A stretch of DNA of 64,000 nucleotides from NCBI RefSeq assembly GCF_017874625.1, contig NZ_JAGIKZ010000012.1, forward strand, positions 1-64,000, read 5' to 3'. Shown piece by piece: positions 1-8,187 of this stretch (position 1 is its first letter; each line of letters opens with the position of its first letter). Under the pieces are notes generated by a model. That model was not told the origin of the DNA. It saw only the letters and a list, made by a program, of their open reading frames with translations, and did not search any database. Both the position numbers and the translations under genes were made by a program. The DNA comes from Cytobacillus eiseniae. Lineage in GTDB: Bacteria > Bacillota > Bacilli > Bacillales > Cytobacillaceae.

Positions 1-17
1 TCAAACTCTCCAATAAA
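1..17 (-). rRNA. 16S rRNA gene, extreme 5' end (partial)
   Basis: Read on the minus strand, positions 17 to 1 give TTTATTGGAGAGTTTGA, the conserved first bases of Bacillus 16S rRNA (the site of the universal 27F primer). The gene runs off the left edge. The call is supported by the rrn boxA and tandem promoters directly upstream at 72-243. Confidence 0.9.
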
Positions 18-71
18 GAGTTGATTAGCTCTAAAATAAAAAATAAGTTTAAACGTTGACGTTTTTTGTTC

Positions 72-90
72 GTTCAGTTTTCAAAGAGCA
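72..90 (-). promoter_or_regulatory. rrn leader boxA antitermination site
   Basis: The minus strand reads TGCTCTTTGAAAACTGAAC, the Bacillus rrn boxA element bound by the NusB/NusE antitermination complex, about 55 bases before the 16S 5' end. Confidence 0.85.
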
Positions 91-129
91 ATTTTTTAAT
101 TTTCCACGTTACTCAGAAGCAACTTTATT

Positions 130-159
130 AATATATCACACATCCTCGTTTTAAGTCAA
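130..159 (-). promoter_or_regulatory. rrn promoter P2
   Basis: Minus strand -35 TTGACT (159-154) and an AT-rich -10 TATATT (135-130), spacing 17-18 bp depending on register. It is the promoter nearest boxA and the 16S gene, as in Bacillus tandem rrn promoters. Confidence 0.75.
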
Positions 160-214
160 CACTTTTTTAAAAATGTTTTTTTAAAATTTGTGTTGTTTGA
201 AGAGGACGTTAATT

Positions 215-243
215 AATATAACACGCAGAAAATACTTTTGCAA
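215..243 (-). promoter_or_regulatory. rrn promoter P1
   Basis: Minus strand -35 TTGCAA (243-238), 17-bp spacer, -10 TATATT (220-215). It lies about 85 bp upstream of P2, giving the tandem arrangement usual for Bacillus rRNA operons. Confidence 0.65.
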
Positions 244-567
244 TATAATTTTTGTTTTTTCTTCATATTTTTCTTCTCGATAATTAAAACAAGGATATAT
301 CCCCCTTCTTACTCACTATATGTATATATAAATACGAGAAAACAAACTCATACAGCTATCAACTCAAGATAAAAGTTTTACAAAGGATACGATCCATTGT
401 CTATCAATATGATATATCAAATCATAAATCAAAAATAGAATTGTATATTTCACACATCTTCTTCATCTAAAAGTATTTCCTTAACGATTAAGAGTCTTTA
501 TTACGATCAAAACTACTGAGATGCAGATTATTGTAGTTTCATCCCTTTTATGAATTTAAGGCATTAT
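244..567. other. intergenic, no gene seen
   Basis: AT-rich spacer between the rrn promoters and the chemoreceptor terminator. I see no open frame with a ribosome binding site, no tRNA-like fold and no clear repeat. Confidence 0.6.
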
Positions 568-599
568 AAAAAAACAAACTCGCCCCTATTGGCGAGTTT
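568..599 (-). terminator. intrinsic terminator of the chemoreceptor gene
   Basis: Stem AAACTCGCC (576-584) pairs with GGCGAGTTT (591-599) across a 6-base loop, followed on the minus strand by seven T. The stem overlaps the stop codon of the chemoreceptor gene. Confidence 0.9.
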
Positions 600-2064
600 A
601 TTTAAATACATTCGAAAGATTTTGTGTAGCGATATTCGTTTCTTGAATTAAGTTAGCTAGTTGCTCTTTATTATTCGTTTGTGATTGAACAGTTGCTGAA
701 ATTTCTTCAAGAGAGGCAGATGCCTCTTCTAATATAGAAGCAAATTCATTTACTGCTATTTCAATAGCACCTGATTCTTGGTCAATATTTTTGGCAACGT
801 CTCCAAAGGTTTGAATTTCCTGTTGAAGTTGTTGAATCGATATTTGAATCGATTCAAATATCGATTCATTCTTCTCTGTCCCATGAATATTTTCTTCCAT
901 TTTACTAGATACGATATTCATTTGATTCTGAGTTTCTCGATTATTAGAATGAACTTGATTTAAGGTTGTCGAAATTTGAACAGCTGTTTTATCTGAGGTT
1001 TCAGCAAGCTTACGAATTTCTTCAGCTACAACAGAAAAGCCTTTTCCTGCTTCCCCTGCTCTTGCTGCTTCGATTGATGCATTTAAAGCAAGCAAATTCG
1101 TTTGTGCAGTGATTCCTTGGATTGATTGAATAGCACTTAAGGATGACTCAATGTTTTCACTTAATTGGTTCATATCCTTCTCCATCAATTCAATAAAATG
1201 CTTGAATTCCTGCATTTGATTATTCATTATTTTGGATTGTGAGCGACCTTCTACTATTTGAACGGTCATTTGATTAGTTGATTCATTAATTTGAAGCACC
1301 CGTCCATTCATTGCTTCTACTTGTTTAGCCGTACTTTCAATCGCATGGACAATATTACTGATCGCATTTCCTTGTGATTGTGTGCCTGAAGCTATTTCTT
1401 GAAGTGCCACATTCAATTCTACAGTCGCCAGCTTTTCCGATTCTGATTGTTCTTCTACCATCTGCATATTGCTAGCAATTATATGAGAGTTTTCCTCTAA
1501 AATGGTGCGCTGTTCTGCTTCACGAGCCAATTTCTCTTCTGCCGAGGCCTGCATTTTTCCAAGATCAGATTCAAGCTTTCCCATAATTCTTTGTTGAAAA
1601 AATAAAACAATAACAGCTAGAGAAAATAATAACGAATACGTCGGTAAATCCGATGAATAAACTTCACCATTAAAAGTAAACGCAAAGATCAATAATCCTG
1701 CACCAAAAAGAGTCCCCATTAGATAAAGAGCTATATTCATATAAAGTGCCGAACATACTAATAAAAAATATATGAGTGATAGATTATTCTCAGCAGGGCT
1801 AATTATCATAATCAATCCTAGAATAATCGTTAAACCGACTATCGCCAAATAAGAAATTTGTTTCGTTAATCGTTTTGTTAGATGTAAAAATGCAATAACA
1901 GAACATAGAGCAGCTCCACTTATAAGGATTGTTAAAATTAGTCGAAGCGGCTGCCCTAAACTCGCTTCTACGACTACACCTAGAATCACTGAAATAATTA
2001 ACATAATCAGTGTAATTCTATTTTTCTTTCTTAATGTCTCTAATTGCAATTCTTCAATTGACAT
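598..2064 (-). CDS. methyl-accepting chemotaxis protein with a membrane-embedded N-terminus
   Basis: A chemoreceptor signalling subunit, 488 aa, that would control CheA through CheW. The N-terminal ~180 residues hold about six hydrophobic segments with only short loops and no Cache or four-helix-bundle extracytoplasmic sensor, so the stimulus is probably sensed in the membrane or cytoplasm. The C-terminal half is a long coiled coil with the hairpin tip motif [17 protein letters not shown] and following EIRKLAE, diagnostic of the MCP signalling domain. No HAMP domain is evident. The start is placed at the ATG at 2064 because AGAAGGAGA lies 7 bases before it; an upstream ATG at 2097 lacks a site. 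It stands alone, with its own terminator; the ligand cannot be told. Confidence 0.9.
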   Translation of the reverse strand: MSIEELQLETLRKKNRITLIMLIISVILGVVVEASLGQPLRLILTILISGAALCSVIAFLHLTKRLTKQISYLAIVGLTIILGLIMIISPAENNLSLIYFLLVCSALYMNIALYLMGTLFGAGLLIFAFTFNGEVYSSDLPTYSLLFSLAVIVLFFQQRIMGKLESDLGKMQASAEEKLAREAEQRTILEENSHIIASNMQMVEEQSESEKLATVELNVALQEIASGTQSQGNAISNIVHAIESTAKQVEAMNGRVLQINESTNQMTVQIVEGRSQSKIMNNQMQEFKHFIELMEKDMNQLSENIESSLSAIQSIQGITAQTNLLALNASIEAARAGEAGKGFSVVAEEIRKLAETSDKTAVQISTTLNQVHSNNRETQNQMNIVSSKMEENIHGTEKNESIFESIQISIQQLQQEIQTFGDVAKNIDQESGAIEIAVNEFASILEEASASLEEISATVQSQTNNKEQLANLIQETNIATQNLSNVFK

Positions 2065-2383
2065 CTTCATTCTCCTTCTATAATTTTCCACATTCATTTT
2101 ACTAGAAAAGTTTTCTTTTGTATATAGTTGTAGATATCAAAGAAACTTGGGCAGAGGTTAAAGATTGAATTAGGAGAAAAAGTGTAGAGTAAATATTTAT
2201 AGGCAGAAATACTAGCTGGAGGCTTCACAAACTAAAGAAGCGATTGTTTTTTCACATCTACATCTTTGTCCATCAGGATGATCGTTGTTGTTCATCTAAT
2301 ACTATTAATATAGAACACTACTGCTACATATTCAGTAGTCCCCCTCTTAGCTTTCTATAAAAATATCCCTTGTATACAAAATA
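2065..2383. other. intergenic, no gene seen
   Basis: About 320 bp between the chemoreceptor and pbuG, containing presumably the chemoreceptor promoter. I found no open frame, RNA gene or repeat that I can support. A GCTTC/GAAGC hairpin followed by T-rich sequence at about 2221-2256 on the plus strand has no gene to terminate. Confidence 0.5.
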
Positions 2384-2416
2384 AAACGGAGACTGCATCG
2401 ACGCAAATCTCCGTTT
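2384..2416 (-). terminator. terminator of pbuG
   Basis: AAACGGAGA (2384-2392) pairs with TCTCCGTTT (2408-2416); the minus-strand tail is T-rich. It lies immediately after the pbuG stop codon. Confidence 0.85.
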
Positions 2417-2421
2417 AGCTA

Positions 2422-3750
2422 TTATTTTAGGAAAATGAAATATAGAATAAATATGACAAATAGTCCATACATAATTGGGTGAATCTCTTTTGCACGCCCT
2501 TTAACAATCATTGTAATTGGGTAGAAAATAAATCCAACCGCAATACCTGTAGCAATGCTATATGTTAAAGGCATGATAATGATTGTTAAAAAGGCTGGAA
2601 CAGCGATTTCAAATTTCGTCCAATCAATTTTACCTAAAGATGCAACCATCAGTACACCTACAATAATTAGTGCAGGAGCCGTCACTGCAGAAGTGATCAC
2701 TTCTAATAACGGAAAGAAAAATAACGCAAGTAAGAATAGGCACGCTGTAACAATAGAAGCAAAACCAGTTCTTGCTCCAGCTGCTACTCCTGAAGTTGAT
2801 TCAACATAAGACGTAGTTGTAGACGTTCCGAAAATCGCCCCAACAACTGTTGCAATCGAATCCGCTAGCAACGCCTTTCCTGCTCGAGGTAATTTATTGT
2901 CTTTCATTAAACCTGCTTGGTTAGCAACTCCAACTAATGTACCTGCCGTATCAAAGAAATCAACAAACAAGAAGGTTAACACGACAACAAGCATGTTTGT
3001 CGTAAAGAAAGCCGGATCACCAAAGGCTTCAAAAGCAGCTCCAAAAGTTGGTGCGACACTTGGAATTGAATCTACTACTCTATCAGGTACAGAGATTAGT
3101 CCAAAGATCATCCCAATAATCGACGTAATGACCATCCCAATAAAGATTCCGCCTTTAATTCCTTTTGTCATTAAGATAACAGTAATAAAAATTCCAAATA
3201 TAGCTAACAGGACATTGCCATCTGTAAAATCACCTAAACCTACTAATACTGCATCATCATTTACAATTAATCCAGCACTTTGTGCACCAACAAATGTAAT
3301 AAATAAACCAATCCCAGCACTAACTGCAAATTTTAATTCCGCTGGGATCGAGTTAATAATAATTTCTCGCAAACCAGAAATTGATAATATGATAAATACG
3401 ACACCAGAAATTAAAACTCCGCCTAAAGCATGCTGCCAAGGAATCCCCATCGTTAATACAACCGTATATGCAAAGAATGCATTGAGTCCCATACCTGGTG
3501 CAAGCGCGACAGGATACTTCGCTAAGACACCCATTAATAATGAACCGATAGCAGCCGCTACAGCTGTTGCAACAAAAACAGCTCCATAATCCATCCTCAT
3601 CGAATCAGGTAAATCTGGTATATCCATTAAAGATAATGTCATAGGGTTAACGATTAAGATATAAGCCATTGCTAAAAATGTCGTCAGACCCCCGATTGTT
3701 TCTCTTCGATAGTTTGTTCCGAGTTCTTCAAACTGGAAGTACTTCTTCAC
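2422..3750 (-). CDS. pbuG: guanine/hypoxanthine permease PbuG
   Basis: A membrane nucleobase:cation symporter (NCS2 family, AzgA-like branch) importing hypoxanthine and guanine for purine salvage. 442 aa, nearly the length of B. subtilis PbuG, with matching landmarks along the whole chain: FQFEELGT near the N-terminus, APGMGLNAFFAYTV, FLFVDFFDTAGTL, GTSTTTSYVES, and a C-terminus ending YGLFVIFILYFIFLK. About 12-14 hydrophobic segments. The start is a GTG with AGGGGG 8 bases upstream. A guanine riboswitch (3946-4010) and its terminator (3853-3885) control it. In B. subtilis pbuG follows guaA directly; here the integrated island (4386-12094) separates them. Confidence 0.96.
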   Translation of the reverse strand: MKKYFQFEELGTNYRRETIGGLTTFLAMAYILIVNPMTLSLMDIPDLPDSMRMDYGAVFVATAVAAAIGSLLMGVLAKYPVALAPGMGLNAFFAYTVVLTMGIPWQHALGGVLISGVVFIILSISGLREIIINSIPAELKFAVSAGIGLFITFVGAQSAGLIVNDDAVLVGLGDFTDGNVLLAIFGIFITVILMTKGIKGGIFIGMVITSIIGMIFGLISVPDRVVDSIPSVAPTFGAAFEAFGDPAFFTTNMLVVVLTFLFVDFFDTAGTLVGVANQAGLMKDNKLPRAGKALLADSIATVVGAIFGTSTTTSYVESTSGVAAGARTGFASIVTACLFLLALFFFPLLEVITSAVTAPALIIVGVLMVASLGKIDWTKFEIAVPAFLTIIIMPLTYSIATGIAVGFIFYPITMIVKGRAKEIHPIMYGLFVIFILYFIFLK

Positions 3751-3852
3751 TCTTTTTTCCCCCTAAATCGTTCTATTATTTTTCAAGAGCTATAAGGATT
3801 TTCAAAATCCACATGTAGGAGATTCCGTCTTCCTTATCTAAAAAAATGCACT

Positions 3853-3885
3853 AAAAAACGCTCCAGTTTATGATACCGAAGCGTT
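3853..3885 (-). terminator. riboswitch expression-platform terminator before pbuG
   Basis: Minus strand AACGCT (3885-3880) pairs with AGCGTT (3862-3857), followed by a run of T to 3853. It sits about 60 bases after the guanine aptamer and 100 bases before the pbuG start, so guanine binding should favour termination. Confidence 0.88.
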
Positions 3886-3945
3886 GACAACAGGGTTCGT
3901 GTAAGTAAAAAGGGAACAAACTATCCTTTAAATTTAACACTTACC

Positions 3946-4010
3946 TCGTAGTCAAGCTATTTACGGTAGCTCGGTAGAAACTTATGGGCCATATCCCCAA
4001 GATTATACGA
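3946..4010 (-). promoter_or_regulatory. guanine riboswitch (purine aptamer) controlling pbuG
   Basis: The minus strand shows the conserved purine aptamer: TCGTATAATC, then GGGGATATGGCCC (P2/L2), AGTTTCTACC (J2/3), GAGCTACCGTAAATAGCTTG (P3/L3), and GACTACGA closing P1. The residue deciding ligand, C in GACTA, fits guanine rather than adenine (adenine aptamers have U). Confidence 0.95.
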
Positions 4011-4070
4011 CGTAATACGACAATATTTAATTCATCTTTATTTTATCAACAACTAGGTGATTCGTCAATA

Positions 4071-4118
4071 AAAAAAGCGAACATTTAATGATATTTTATT
4101 AATAATGTTCGTTTTTTT
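4071..4118. terminator. bidirectional terminator upstream of the pbuG leader
   Basis: CGAACATT (4078-4085) pairs with AATGTTCG (4104-4111); T7 follows on the plus strand and T6 on the minus strand. It insulates the pbuG leader from transcription arriving from guaA (originally) or the island (now). Confidence 0.8.
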
Positions 4119-4153
4119 ATTCATTTTTATCGATCAATCGTAATTGTCATTCC

Positions 4154-4185
4154 AGCAATAAGGGGAAAGTACAGACCTTATTGCT
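4154..4185. repeat. hairpin AGCAATAAGG / CCTTATTGCT
   Basis: A perfect 10-bp inverted repeat with a 12-base loop, no T-run on either side, between the pbuG upstream terminator and the dispersed repeat at 4207. Function not apparent. Confidence 0.6.
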
Positions 4186-4206
4186 AGAATATATATGCTT
4201 ATTAGA

Positions 4207-4384
4207 ACTAATCAAGCTGCTTTCGCTTTTCTTTGTCTAGCAGCTGCGCCTATCGCCTATCAAACTTCAGGTCATCTCCCTACGATAAGTCAGCATCGGT
4301 TCGCTGTCGCAAACCATGTTTCCTTTATCTCAGTCGATGCCCTTCCAGTTTGTACGGCGATGATCAAGGCGCTTTCGCTTTTTT
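4207..4384 (-). repeat. dispersed structured repeat, family R1, copy 1
   Basis: Read on the minus strand this is AAAAAAGCGAAAGCGCC..., then a roughly 110-base conserved core with TACAAACTGGAAGGGCATCG and GACAGCGAACCGATG, ending GGCGCAGCTGCTAGAC. The same unit, about 95% alike, is at about 26923-27065 in the opposite orientation. The ends AGCGCC and GGCGC are inverted, so the unit folds as one hairpin. It begins directly after the guaA-type stop codon at 4385-4387, that is, where the original guaA 3' flank began. Short open frames in it are not genes. Confidence 0.88.
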
Positions 4385-4435
4385 TTATTCCCACTCAATC
4401 GTTGCAGGCGGCTTAGAAGTAATGTCATACAGCAC
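4385..4435 (-). pseudogene. second, displaced guaA 3' end (16 codons) at the island's left end
   Basis: The minus strand encodes [16 protein letters not shown] followed by TAA, the conserved GuaA C-terminus. The intact guaA at 12071 ends [16 protein letters not shown] then TAG. The last seven codons are nearly identical in bases, while the earlier ones use different codons, so this is not a recent copy of the resident gene but a homologous tail from another source, as expected for an attP that carries guaA sequence. Confidence 0.9.
4386..4408 (+). other. attachment site, left end of the guaA island (direct repeat)
   Basis: 23 bases starting TATTCCCACT and ending CGTTGCAGG are identical to 12072-12094. 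One mismatch and GGCTT follow, then the two copies diverge. This is the direct repeat expected from site-specific integration at the guaA 3' end. Confidence 0.9.
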
Positions 4436-4517
4436 GCTCACCAACCATTGATATATAAAAGTTTTACTTGATTTATTAAAATAGAAAAATCCGTTCAATT
4501 CATGTAATTCTTGTCCT

Positions 4518-4643
4518 CAATAGTAGCAGGTGAAGCACTATTTTACAACACTATTATGTTGAATAATGGATATGTCGGTTCGATTATCTTATCAGGGTGT
4601 TGATATGCTAGTGGTGTACGTAATTCTAGTGTGTACAACACTA
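4518..4643. repeat. cluster of short repeats inside the island's left end, possible integrase arm sites
   Basis: TACAACACTA occurs at 4544-4553 and 4634-4643, and inverted near-copies TAGTGGTGTAC (4609-4619) and TAGTGTGTAC (4627-4636) lie between. CAATAGTAGCAGGTGAA at 4518-4534 resembles both the att core and a similar string at 11974-11990 near the other end. The layout suits arm-type binding sites of a tyrosine recombinase; this is inference only. Confidence 0.4.
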
Positions 4644-4672
4644 AAATATCGGTTAATACCGCCCCTATACTC

Positions 4673-5330
4673 TTAAATTGTTAGTAATTTTTCTGAAAGC
4701 TTAATACTAAGACCTTCTACTCTTCTATAAGCAAGCTCTCCCATTGCTAAATCGTAATTTAAACCTTTTTTTAGCTCTGCTTCAATATGTACTGTATTTC
4801 TATATTCGTAAAGCTTTATTAAATCATGCTTTAAATTCTCATCTATTAATTCTAATTTAAAACATGCTTCTACTTTTTGATCATACCTAATTTTCGTTTT
4901 GTCAATTGACTCTATAACCTCATAATACGGAATAATTCCCTTTTCATCATGTATTAATTCTTTTTCTAACTTATCTCTTTTGTTTTGAGGTATAGAAATT
5001 TTTTTGTGTCGCTTTTGATACAGTAAATCATTTACTATTTGTGTATCTTTTTTCTTCTCAAATAGAATATAATTTAATACTGCTTCTTGAATAGAAACAT
5101 ACATTATTACTTGAGTTTTTAATTTGCGCCAATAATAGTTCATCTGTAGCTTGAAGTCCTTCAAACATTTTATAAATTACTCTTGCGTTAATGAATTCAG
5201 TTTTCAATCTTTCTCTTAAATTACTATCCTCAATAAAAGGATAAAAGTTTATATTATACCAACTTTCTGAAGGTAAATGACCATACACGTAATCTCTAAT
5301 TGTCTCCTGTAATTCCATTTCAAATGGCAT
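4673..5330 (-). pseudogene. frameshifted hypothetical protein with an RNxxH motif
   Basis: Two overlapping frames form one protein of about 217 aa. Frame one (5330 to about 5120) reads MPFEMELQETIRDYVYGHL...LLLAQIK; frame two continues TQVIMYVSIQEAVLNYILFEK to the stop at 4673. They join at a run of five A (minus strand, 5120-5116); removing one A restores the frame. Mostly helical and charged. KLYEYRNTVHIEA near the end resembles the RxxxH-type motif of HEPN-like folds, but the rest is not recognised and the family is unknown. It could be real decay or an error in the A-run; the neighbouring genes are also broken, which favours decay. Confidence 0.6.
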
Positions 5331-5373
5331 TATTCATCATCTCCATCATATTTTTTATTGTAAAAGAATGATT

Positions 5374-5883
5374 TTACTTCTTACGATTTCCTTGATGTGT
5401 TTTATTATTAGTATTTCCAAAACTTCTTATTTTTTCAGCACAAAGTTCTGTTAATGGCTCACCTATAGCTTTTTTATAATTAAAACCTAATAATTGCATA
5501 GTTCTTAATGTATCCAAGCTAATTAGTTGAACTACTGACTCCATAGCAATGTCATTTTGTGGTGATTGAACTCCAAGGCCACCTAAAATTTTGATTGCAC
5601 TTCTAATTGTATTTTGAAGATACTCTAAATTTTCAGCACTAATTTCTACCCCCTCATACAATTCTTTATAGCTTCTAGCTATCCTTTCTAACTCACTTTT
5701 ATCTTCTAATAAGCCATTAATTAATTCCTCATACCCACGTATAATTATATCTTTATCTCTTCCACCTTTTAACTGCCTCATTTTGTCTGCAATAAATGTA
5801 GCAGTATTTTTTGTAGCTGATCTCGTTAAATCATTATCTAATGTATTTATTAACTCTTGCGCTGATTCAATTACATTCTCCAT
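5374..5883 (-). CDS. hypothetical island protein, helical
   Basis: 169 aa, start chosen at 5883 because GAGGTGAG lies 3-4 bases ahead; an in-frame ATG at 5976 would add a hydrophobic stretch without a ribosome binding site. The sequence is acidic and helical (IADKMRQLKGGRDKDIIIRGYEEL..., then ISAENLEYLQNTIRSAIKIL) with a basic Asn/Lys-rich C-terminus. No membrane segment or signal peptide. I do not recognise the family. It sits just upstream of the frameshifted gene at 4673-5330 in the same direction, so the two may have worked as a pair. The intact frame makes it one of the few cargo genes that may still be expressed. Confidence 0.7.
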   Translation of the reverse strand: MENVIESAQELINTLDNDLTRSATKNTATFIADKMRQLKGGRDKDIIIRGYEELINGLLEDKSELERIARSYKELYEGVEISAENLEYLQNTIRSAIKILGGLGVQSPQNDIAMESVVQLISLDTLRTMQLLGFNYKKAIGEPLTELCAEKIRSFGNTNNKTHQGNRKK

Positions 5884-5986
5884 TTTCTCACCTCTATATT
5901 TGTTAAGATGTAACAATTGTATATATTTTACAATAAAGAAAATAAAAAGAACATACCAATATCGATATGCCCTCATACTATATACA

Positions 5987-6571
5987 CTAAAAGAACGAAA
6001 TGCTCTTAAGGCTATTCTCGATGCTCTCCTCAGTGATTCCGATATAGCGTAATGTGATTTTCTGCGAACTGTGATTAAAGATTTCCATGAGTGTTGCTAC
6101 ATCTTTAGTCGCTTGATAATAAGTATATCCAAACGTCTTACTCATTGTGTGTGTACCAATAGAATTATTTCCAACCATATCTCCTGCTTTAGCAATAATA
6201 CGGTATGCTTGCGTAGTCGTGATATGACAGTCACCCTTACGACTAGGGAACAGATAAATTATATCTGTTGGTAATGTTTCAATGTAATCAGCAATATCAG
6301 CCATCAAGCTATTAAGATACACTGTACGCTCTTTCCTCGTCTTTCCCTCACGAATCTTAAATGAGCTTTTACCTTTTACCTGTTCAACTTTTAGAGCAAC
6401 TATATCACCACAGCGTAATCCTGTTGAAACTCCTAATTTAAATAGTAATTGGTCACGTTTACCATTTTGCTTACTCATCCCCAATGCTTCTATTAAGTTG
6501 TTTACTTCTTTTTTTGTTTTCAAAGGTTGAACGTCAATTAACATTCCCTTTTTCTCATTCATGTTAGCCAT
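5987..6571 (-). CDS. small tyrosine-type recombinase lacking one catalytic arginine
   Basis: 194 aa, essentially a catalytic domain without the usual core-binding domain, like the short XerC/D-related integrases common in Bacillus. Visible: first Arg in STGLRCGDI, the beta-hairpin Lys region GKTRKERTVYL, LFPSRKG, His in GTHTMSKTFGY, His in FNHSS and the Tyr in TLRYIGI. In relatives the box reads HT(L/M)RKTFGYH; here it is HTMSKTFGYT, so the second catalytic Arg is Ser (AGT, one base from an Arg codon). It is therefore probably inactive or only DNA-binding. Start ATG at 6571 has AAGGGG 8 bases upstream. Divergent from the SEC-C gene. Confidence 0.85.
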   Translation of the reverse strand: MANMNEKKGMLIDVQPLKTKKEVNNLIEALGMSKQNGKRDQLLFKLGVSTGLRCGDIVALKVEQVKGKSSFKIREGKTRKERTVYLNSLMADIADYIETLPTDIIYLFPSRKGDCHITTTQAYRIIAKAGDMVGNNSIGTHTMSKTFGYTYYQATKDVATLMEIFNHSSQKITLRYIGITEESIENSLKSISFF

Positions 6572-6590
6572 TGTTTAACCCCTTTTATAT

Positions 6591-6704
6591 GTATGCTTTT
6601 AATATCAAACAAACAATAGCATACATTCATTAAGTGTTCAGCAGTAGAACATAATTATATCAACATTTAACATGTATTTTTTTCTGCAAAAGCATACATT
6701 CATT
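6591..6704. promoter_or_regulatory. repeats between the divergent recombinase and SEC-C genes
   Basis: AGCATACATTCATT occurs at 6618-6631 and 6691-6704, and GTATGCT at 6591-6597 is an inverted partial copy of it. Repeated sites in a divergent promoter region suggest an operator or recombinase-binding sites; the binding protein is unknown. Confidence 0.45.
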
Positions 6705-6793
6705 TGAGATAAAATATTTTTCTAATGATTAATATGTAATAATCAAATTCAAATGGTATTATTTGGTTAAACAAAAAAATTGAGGTGTCCATT

Positions 6794-7924
6794 ATGTTTA
6801 CCACTCATCAACAATTAAAAAAGTATAAATTTGAACCATATAAACCTTGCCCATGCGAAAGTGGGAAAAACTACAAATTTTGTTGCTATACAAAAGGAAA
6901 AGAAAAAAATATTGATACAACAAAATATAATTCTAAAAGATTGTACTTTGAATCACATAAGCATTTTAAAGATACCGACTTTAAAATGTGTTTGGGTTTC
7001 GACAAAGAAGAATGTGACTACGGTTTTATAGAAGCTCATTCACTTCAAAATAATGGTGTATTAAATCAGATAGCAACAGACAATCATGTATATTATTTAG
7101 ATATGAATTTCGACGAACGAACTACTTTACCTAAATTAGAATTTAAGCTAAAAGGAAAAAATCAAGCAAGTACATTTTATGGTTTTTGCAAACATCATGA
7201 TGAGAAGTATTTTTCTAAAATAGAAGATGTAGATTATCAAAATACAGAAGAACAAAATTTTTGGTTTGCATTTAGAGCACACTGTTTTGAAGCGCATCGG
7301 AAACATAGATTAAAGAAAAGCTATGCACAACTCTTTAAAAAATACCCCTTTGCTACCCGAGATTTACAAATATTAGGCATGTACAAGAATAACGAGTTAA
7401 ACCTCAAAGATGTAGATATAGAATATCGTAGATTTAAAAATGTGTATGAAAGTAAAAATTTTGATGCTATAGAGAGTTTCGTAAAAGTTTTACCATTCAA
7501 AGTAGGGTTCACTGCTACTACAGCTGTTGCAGTTAATGTTGATTTAAACGGTAATAAAACAATAGACATTTATGATTATGATGAAAAGTTATTTGTTCCT
7601 AGCGTTTACATCTCTATTATTCCAAAGGATGATAGCACATTAATAATTGTTTCAAGATTTAAAGAAGATAGTTGCTATGAAGGTTTTATGAAGGCATTAA
7701 AAAGTAATACAGATGATAATTTATTATTCAGCTATCTATCGTTTTGCCTTGCTGAATTTAGTGAAAATATATACTTCTCTCCTCAATTAATTGATAGTAT
7801 TTCTGAAGCAGAGAAAAATATCATCTCGACTGCCTTCATGGGAATTATAAGTCCCACTCCCGAGCTTCGAATGAAAAATATGTTAAGTACCTTTAGGTTA
7901 AATCTATTCAACTATACAATTTAA
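6794..7924 (+). CDS. SEC-C zinc-motif protein, possible defence-type island cargo
   Basis: 376 aa, soluble. Residues ~15-35 hold the SEC-C zinc finger PCPCESGKNYKFCC, found at the SecA C-terminus and in many unrelated proteins. A second Cys/His set follows: CLGFDKEECDYGFIEAHSLQ (about residues 65-90) and FYGFCKHHDEKYF (about 130), which looks like a treble-clef or HNH-like metal site. The C-terminal 200 residues are not recognised. The start is the ATG at 6794, with GAGGTG 6 bases upstream; a GTG at 6785 overlaps that site. It has its own terminator (7933-7963) and lies opposite to the other island genes. It is intact; a role in phage defence is only inferred from the setting. Confidence 0.75.
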   Translation: MFTTHQQLKKYKFEPYKPCPCESGKNYKFCCYTKGKEKNIDTTKYNSKRLYFESHKHFKDTDFKMCLGFDKEECDYGFIEAHSLQNNGVLNQIATDNHVYYLDMNFDERTTLPKLEFKLKGKNQASTFYGFCKHHDEKYFSKIEDVDYQNTEEQNFWFAFRAHCFEAHRKHRLKKSYAQLFKKYPFATRDLQILGMYKNNELNLKDVDIEYRRFKNVYESKNFDAIESFVKVLPFKVGFTATTAVAVNVDLNGNKTIDIYDYDEKLFVPSVYISIIPKDDSTLIIVSRFKEDSCYEGFMKALKSNTDDNLLFSYLSFCLAEFSENIYFSPQLIDSISEAEKNIISTAFMGIISPTPELRMKNMLSTFRLNLFNYTI

Positions 7925-7932
7925 TTTTATAC

Positions 7933-7963
7933 GGGCTTACCTAAACTATTGTAAGCCCTTTTT
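7933..7963 (+). terminator. terminator of the SEC-C gene
   Basis: GGGCTTAC (7933-7940) pairs with GTAAGCCC (7951-7958), followed by TTTTT. Confidence 0.92.
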
Positions 7964-8187
7964 ACATAACCTATCGTTCTTTCCTATCGTTCACTCCCTA
8001 TGAATTGCTACTTATCTATGACAATAATAGATAATAGATTTGTTCTATTAAGCTCATTAATTTTTTAAGCAATAAATAGTCGGCTATTTTTCCTACAATA
8101 AGAAAGAACACTTCAACTTAGAATGAAACGATTAATCCATGTCGTATCGTATAAAGTAACATTAATTATTATAATGAGGTAATTTTA

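Noticed and set aside
2221-2256. GCTTC/GAAGC hairpin followed by T-run on the plus strand
   Set aside because: No upstream plus-strand gene to terminate; likely chance.
2897-3589. Long plus-strand frame of 230 codons
   Set aside because: Lies antisense inside pbuG, composition is Pro/Thr/Lys-rich mirror text, no ribosome binding site.
4195-4451. Two plus-strand frames near the island's left end
   Set aside because: They translate the dispersed R1 repeat and the guaA remnant; the same text recurs at 26814-27068.
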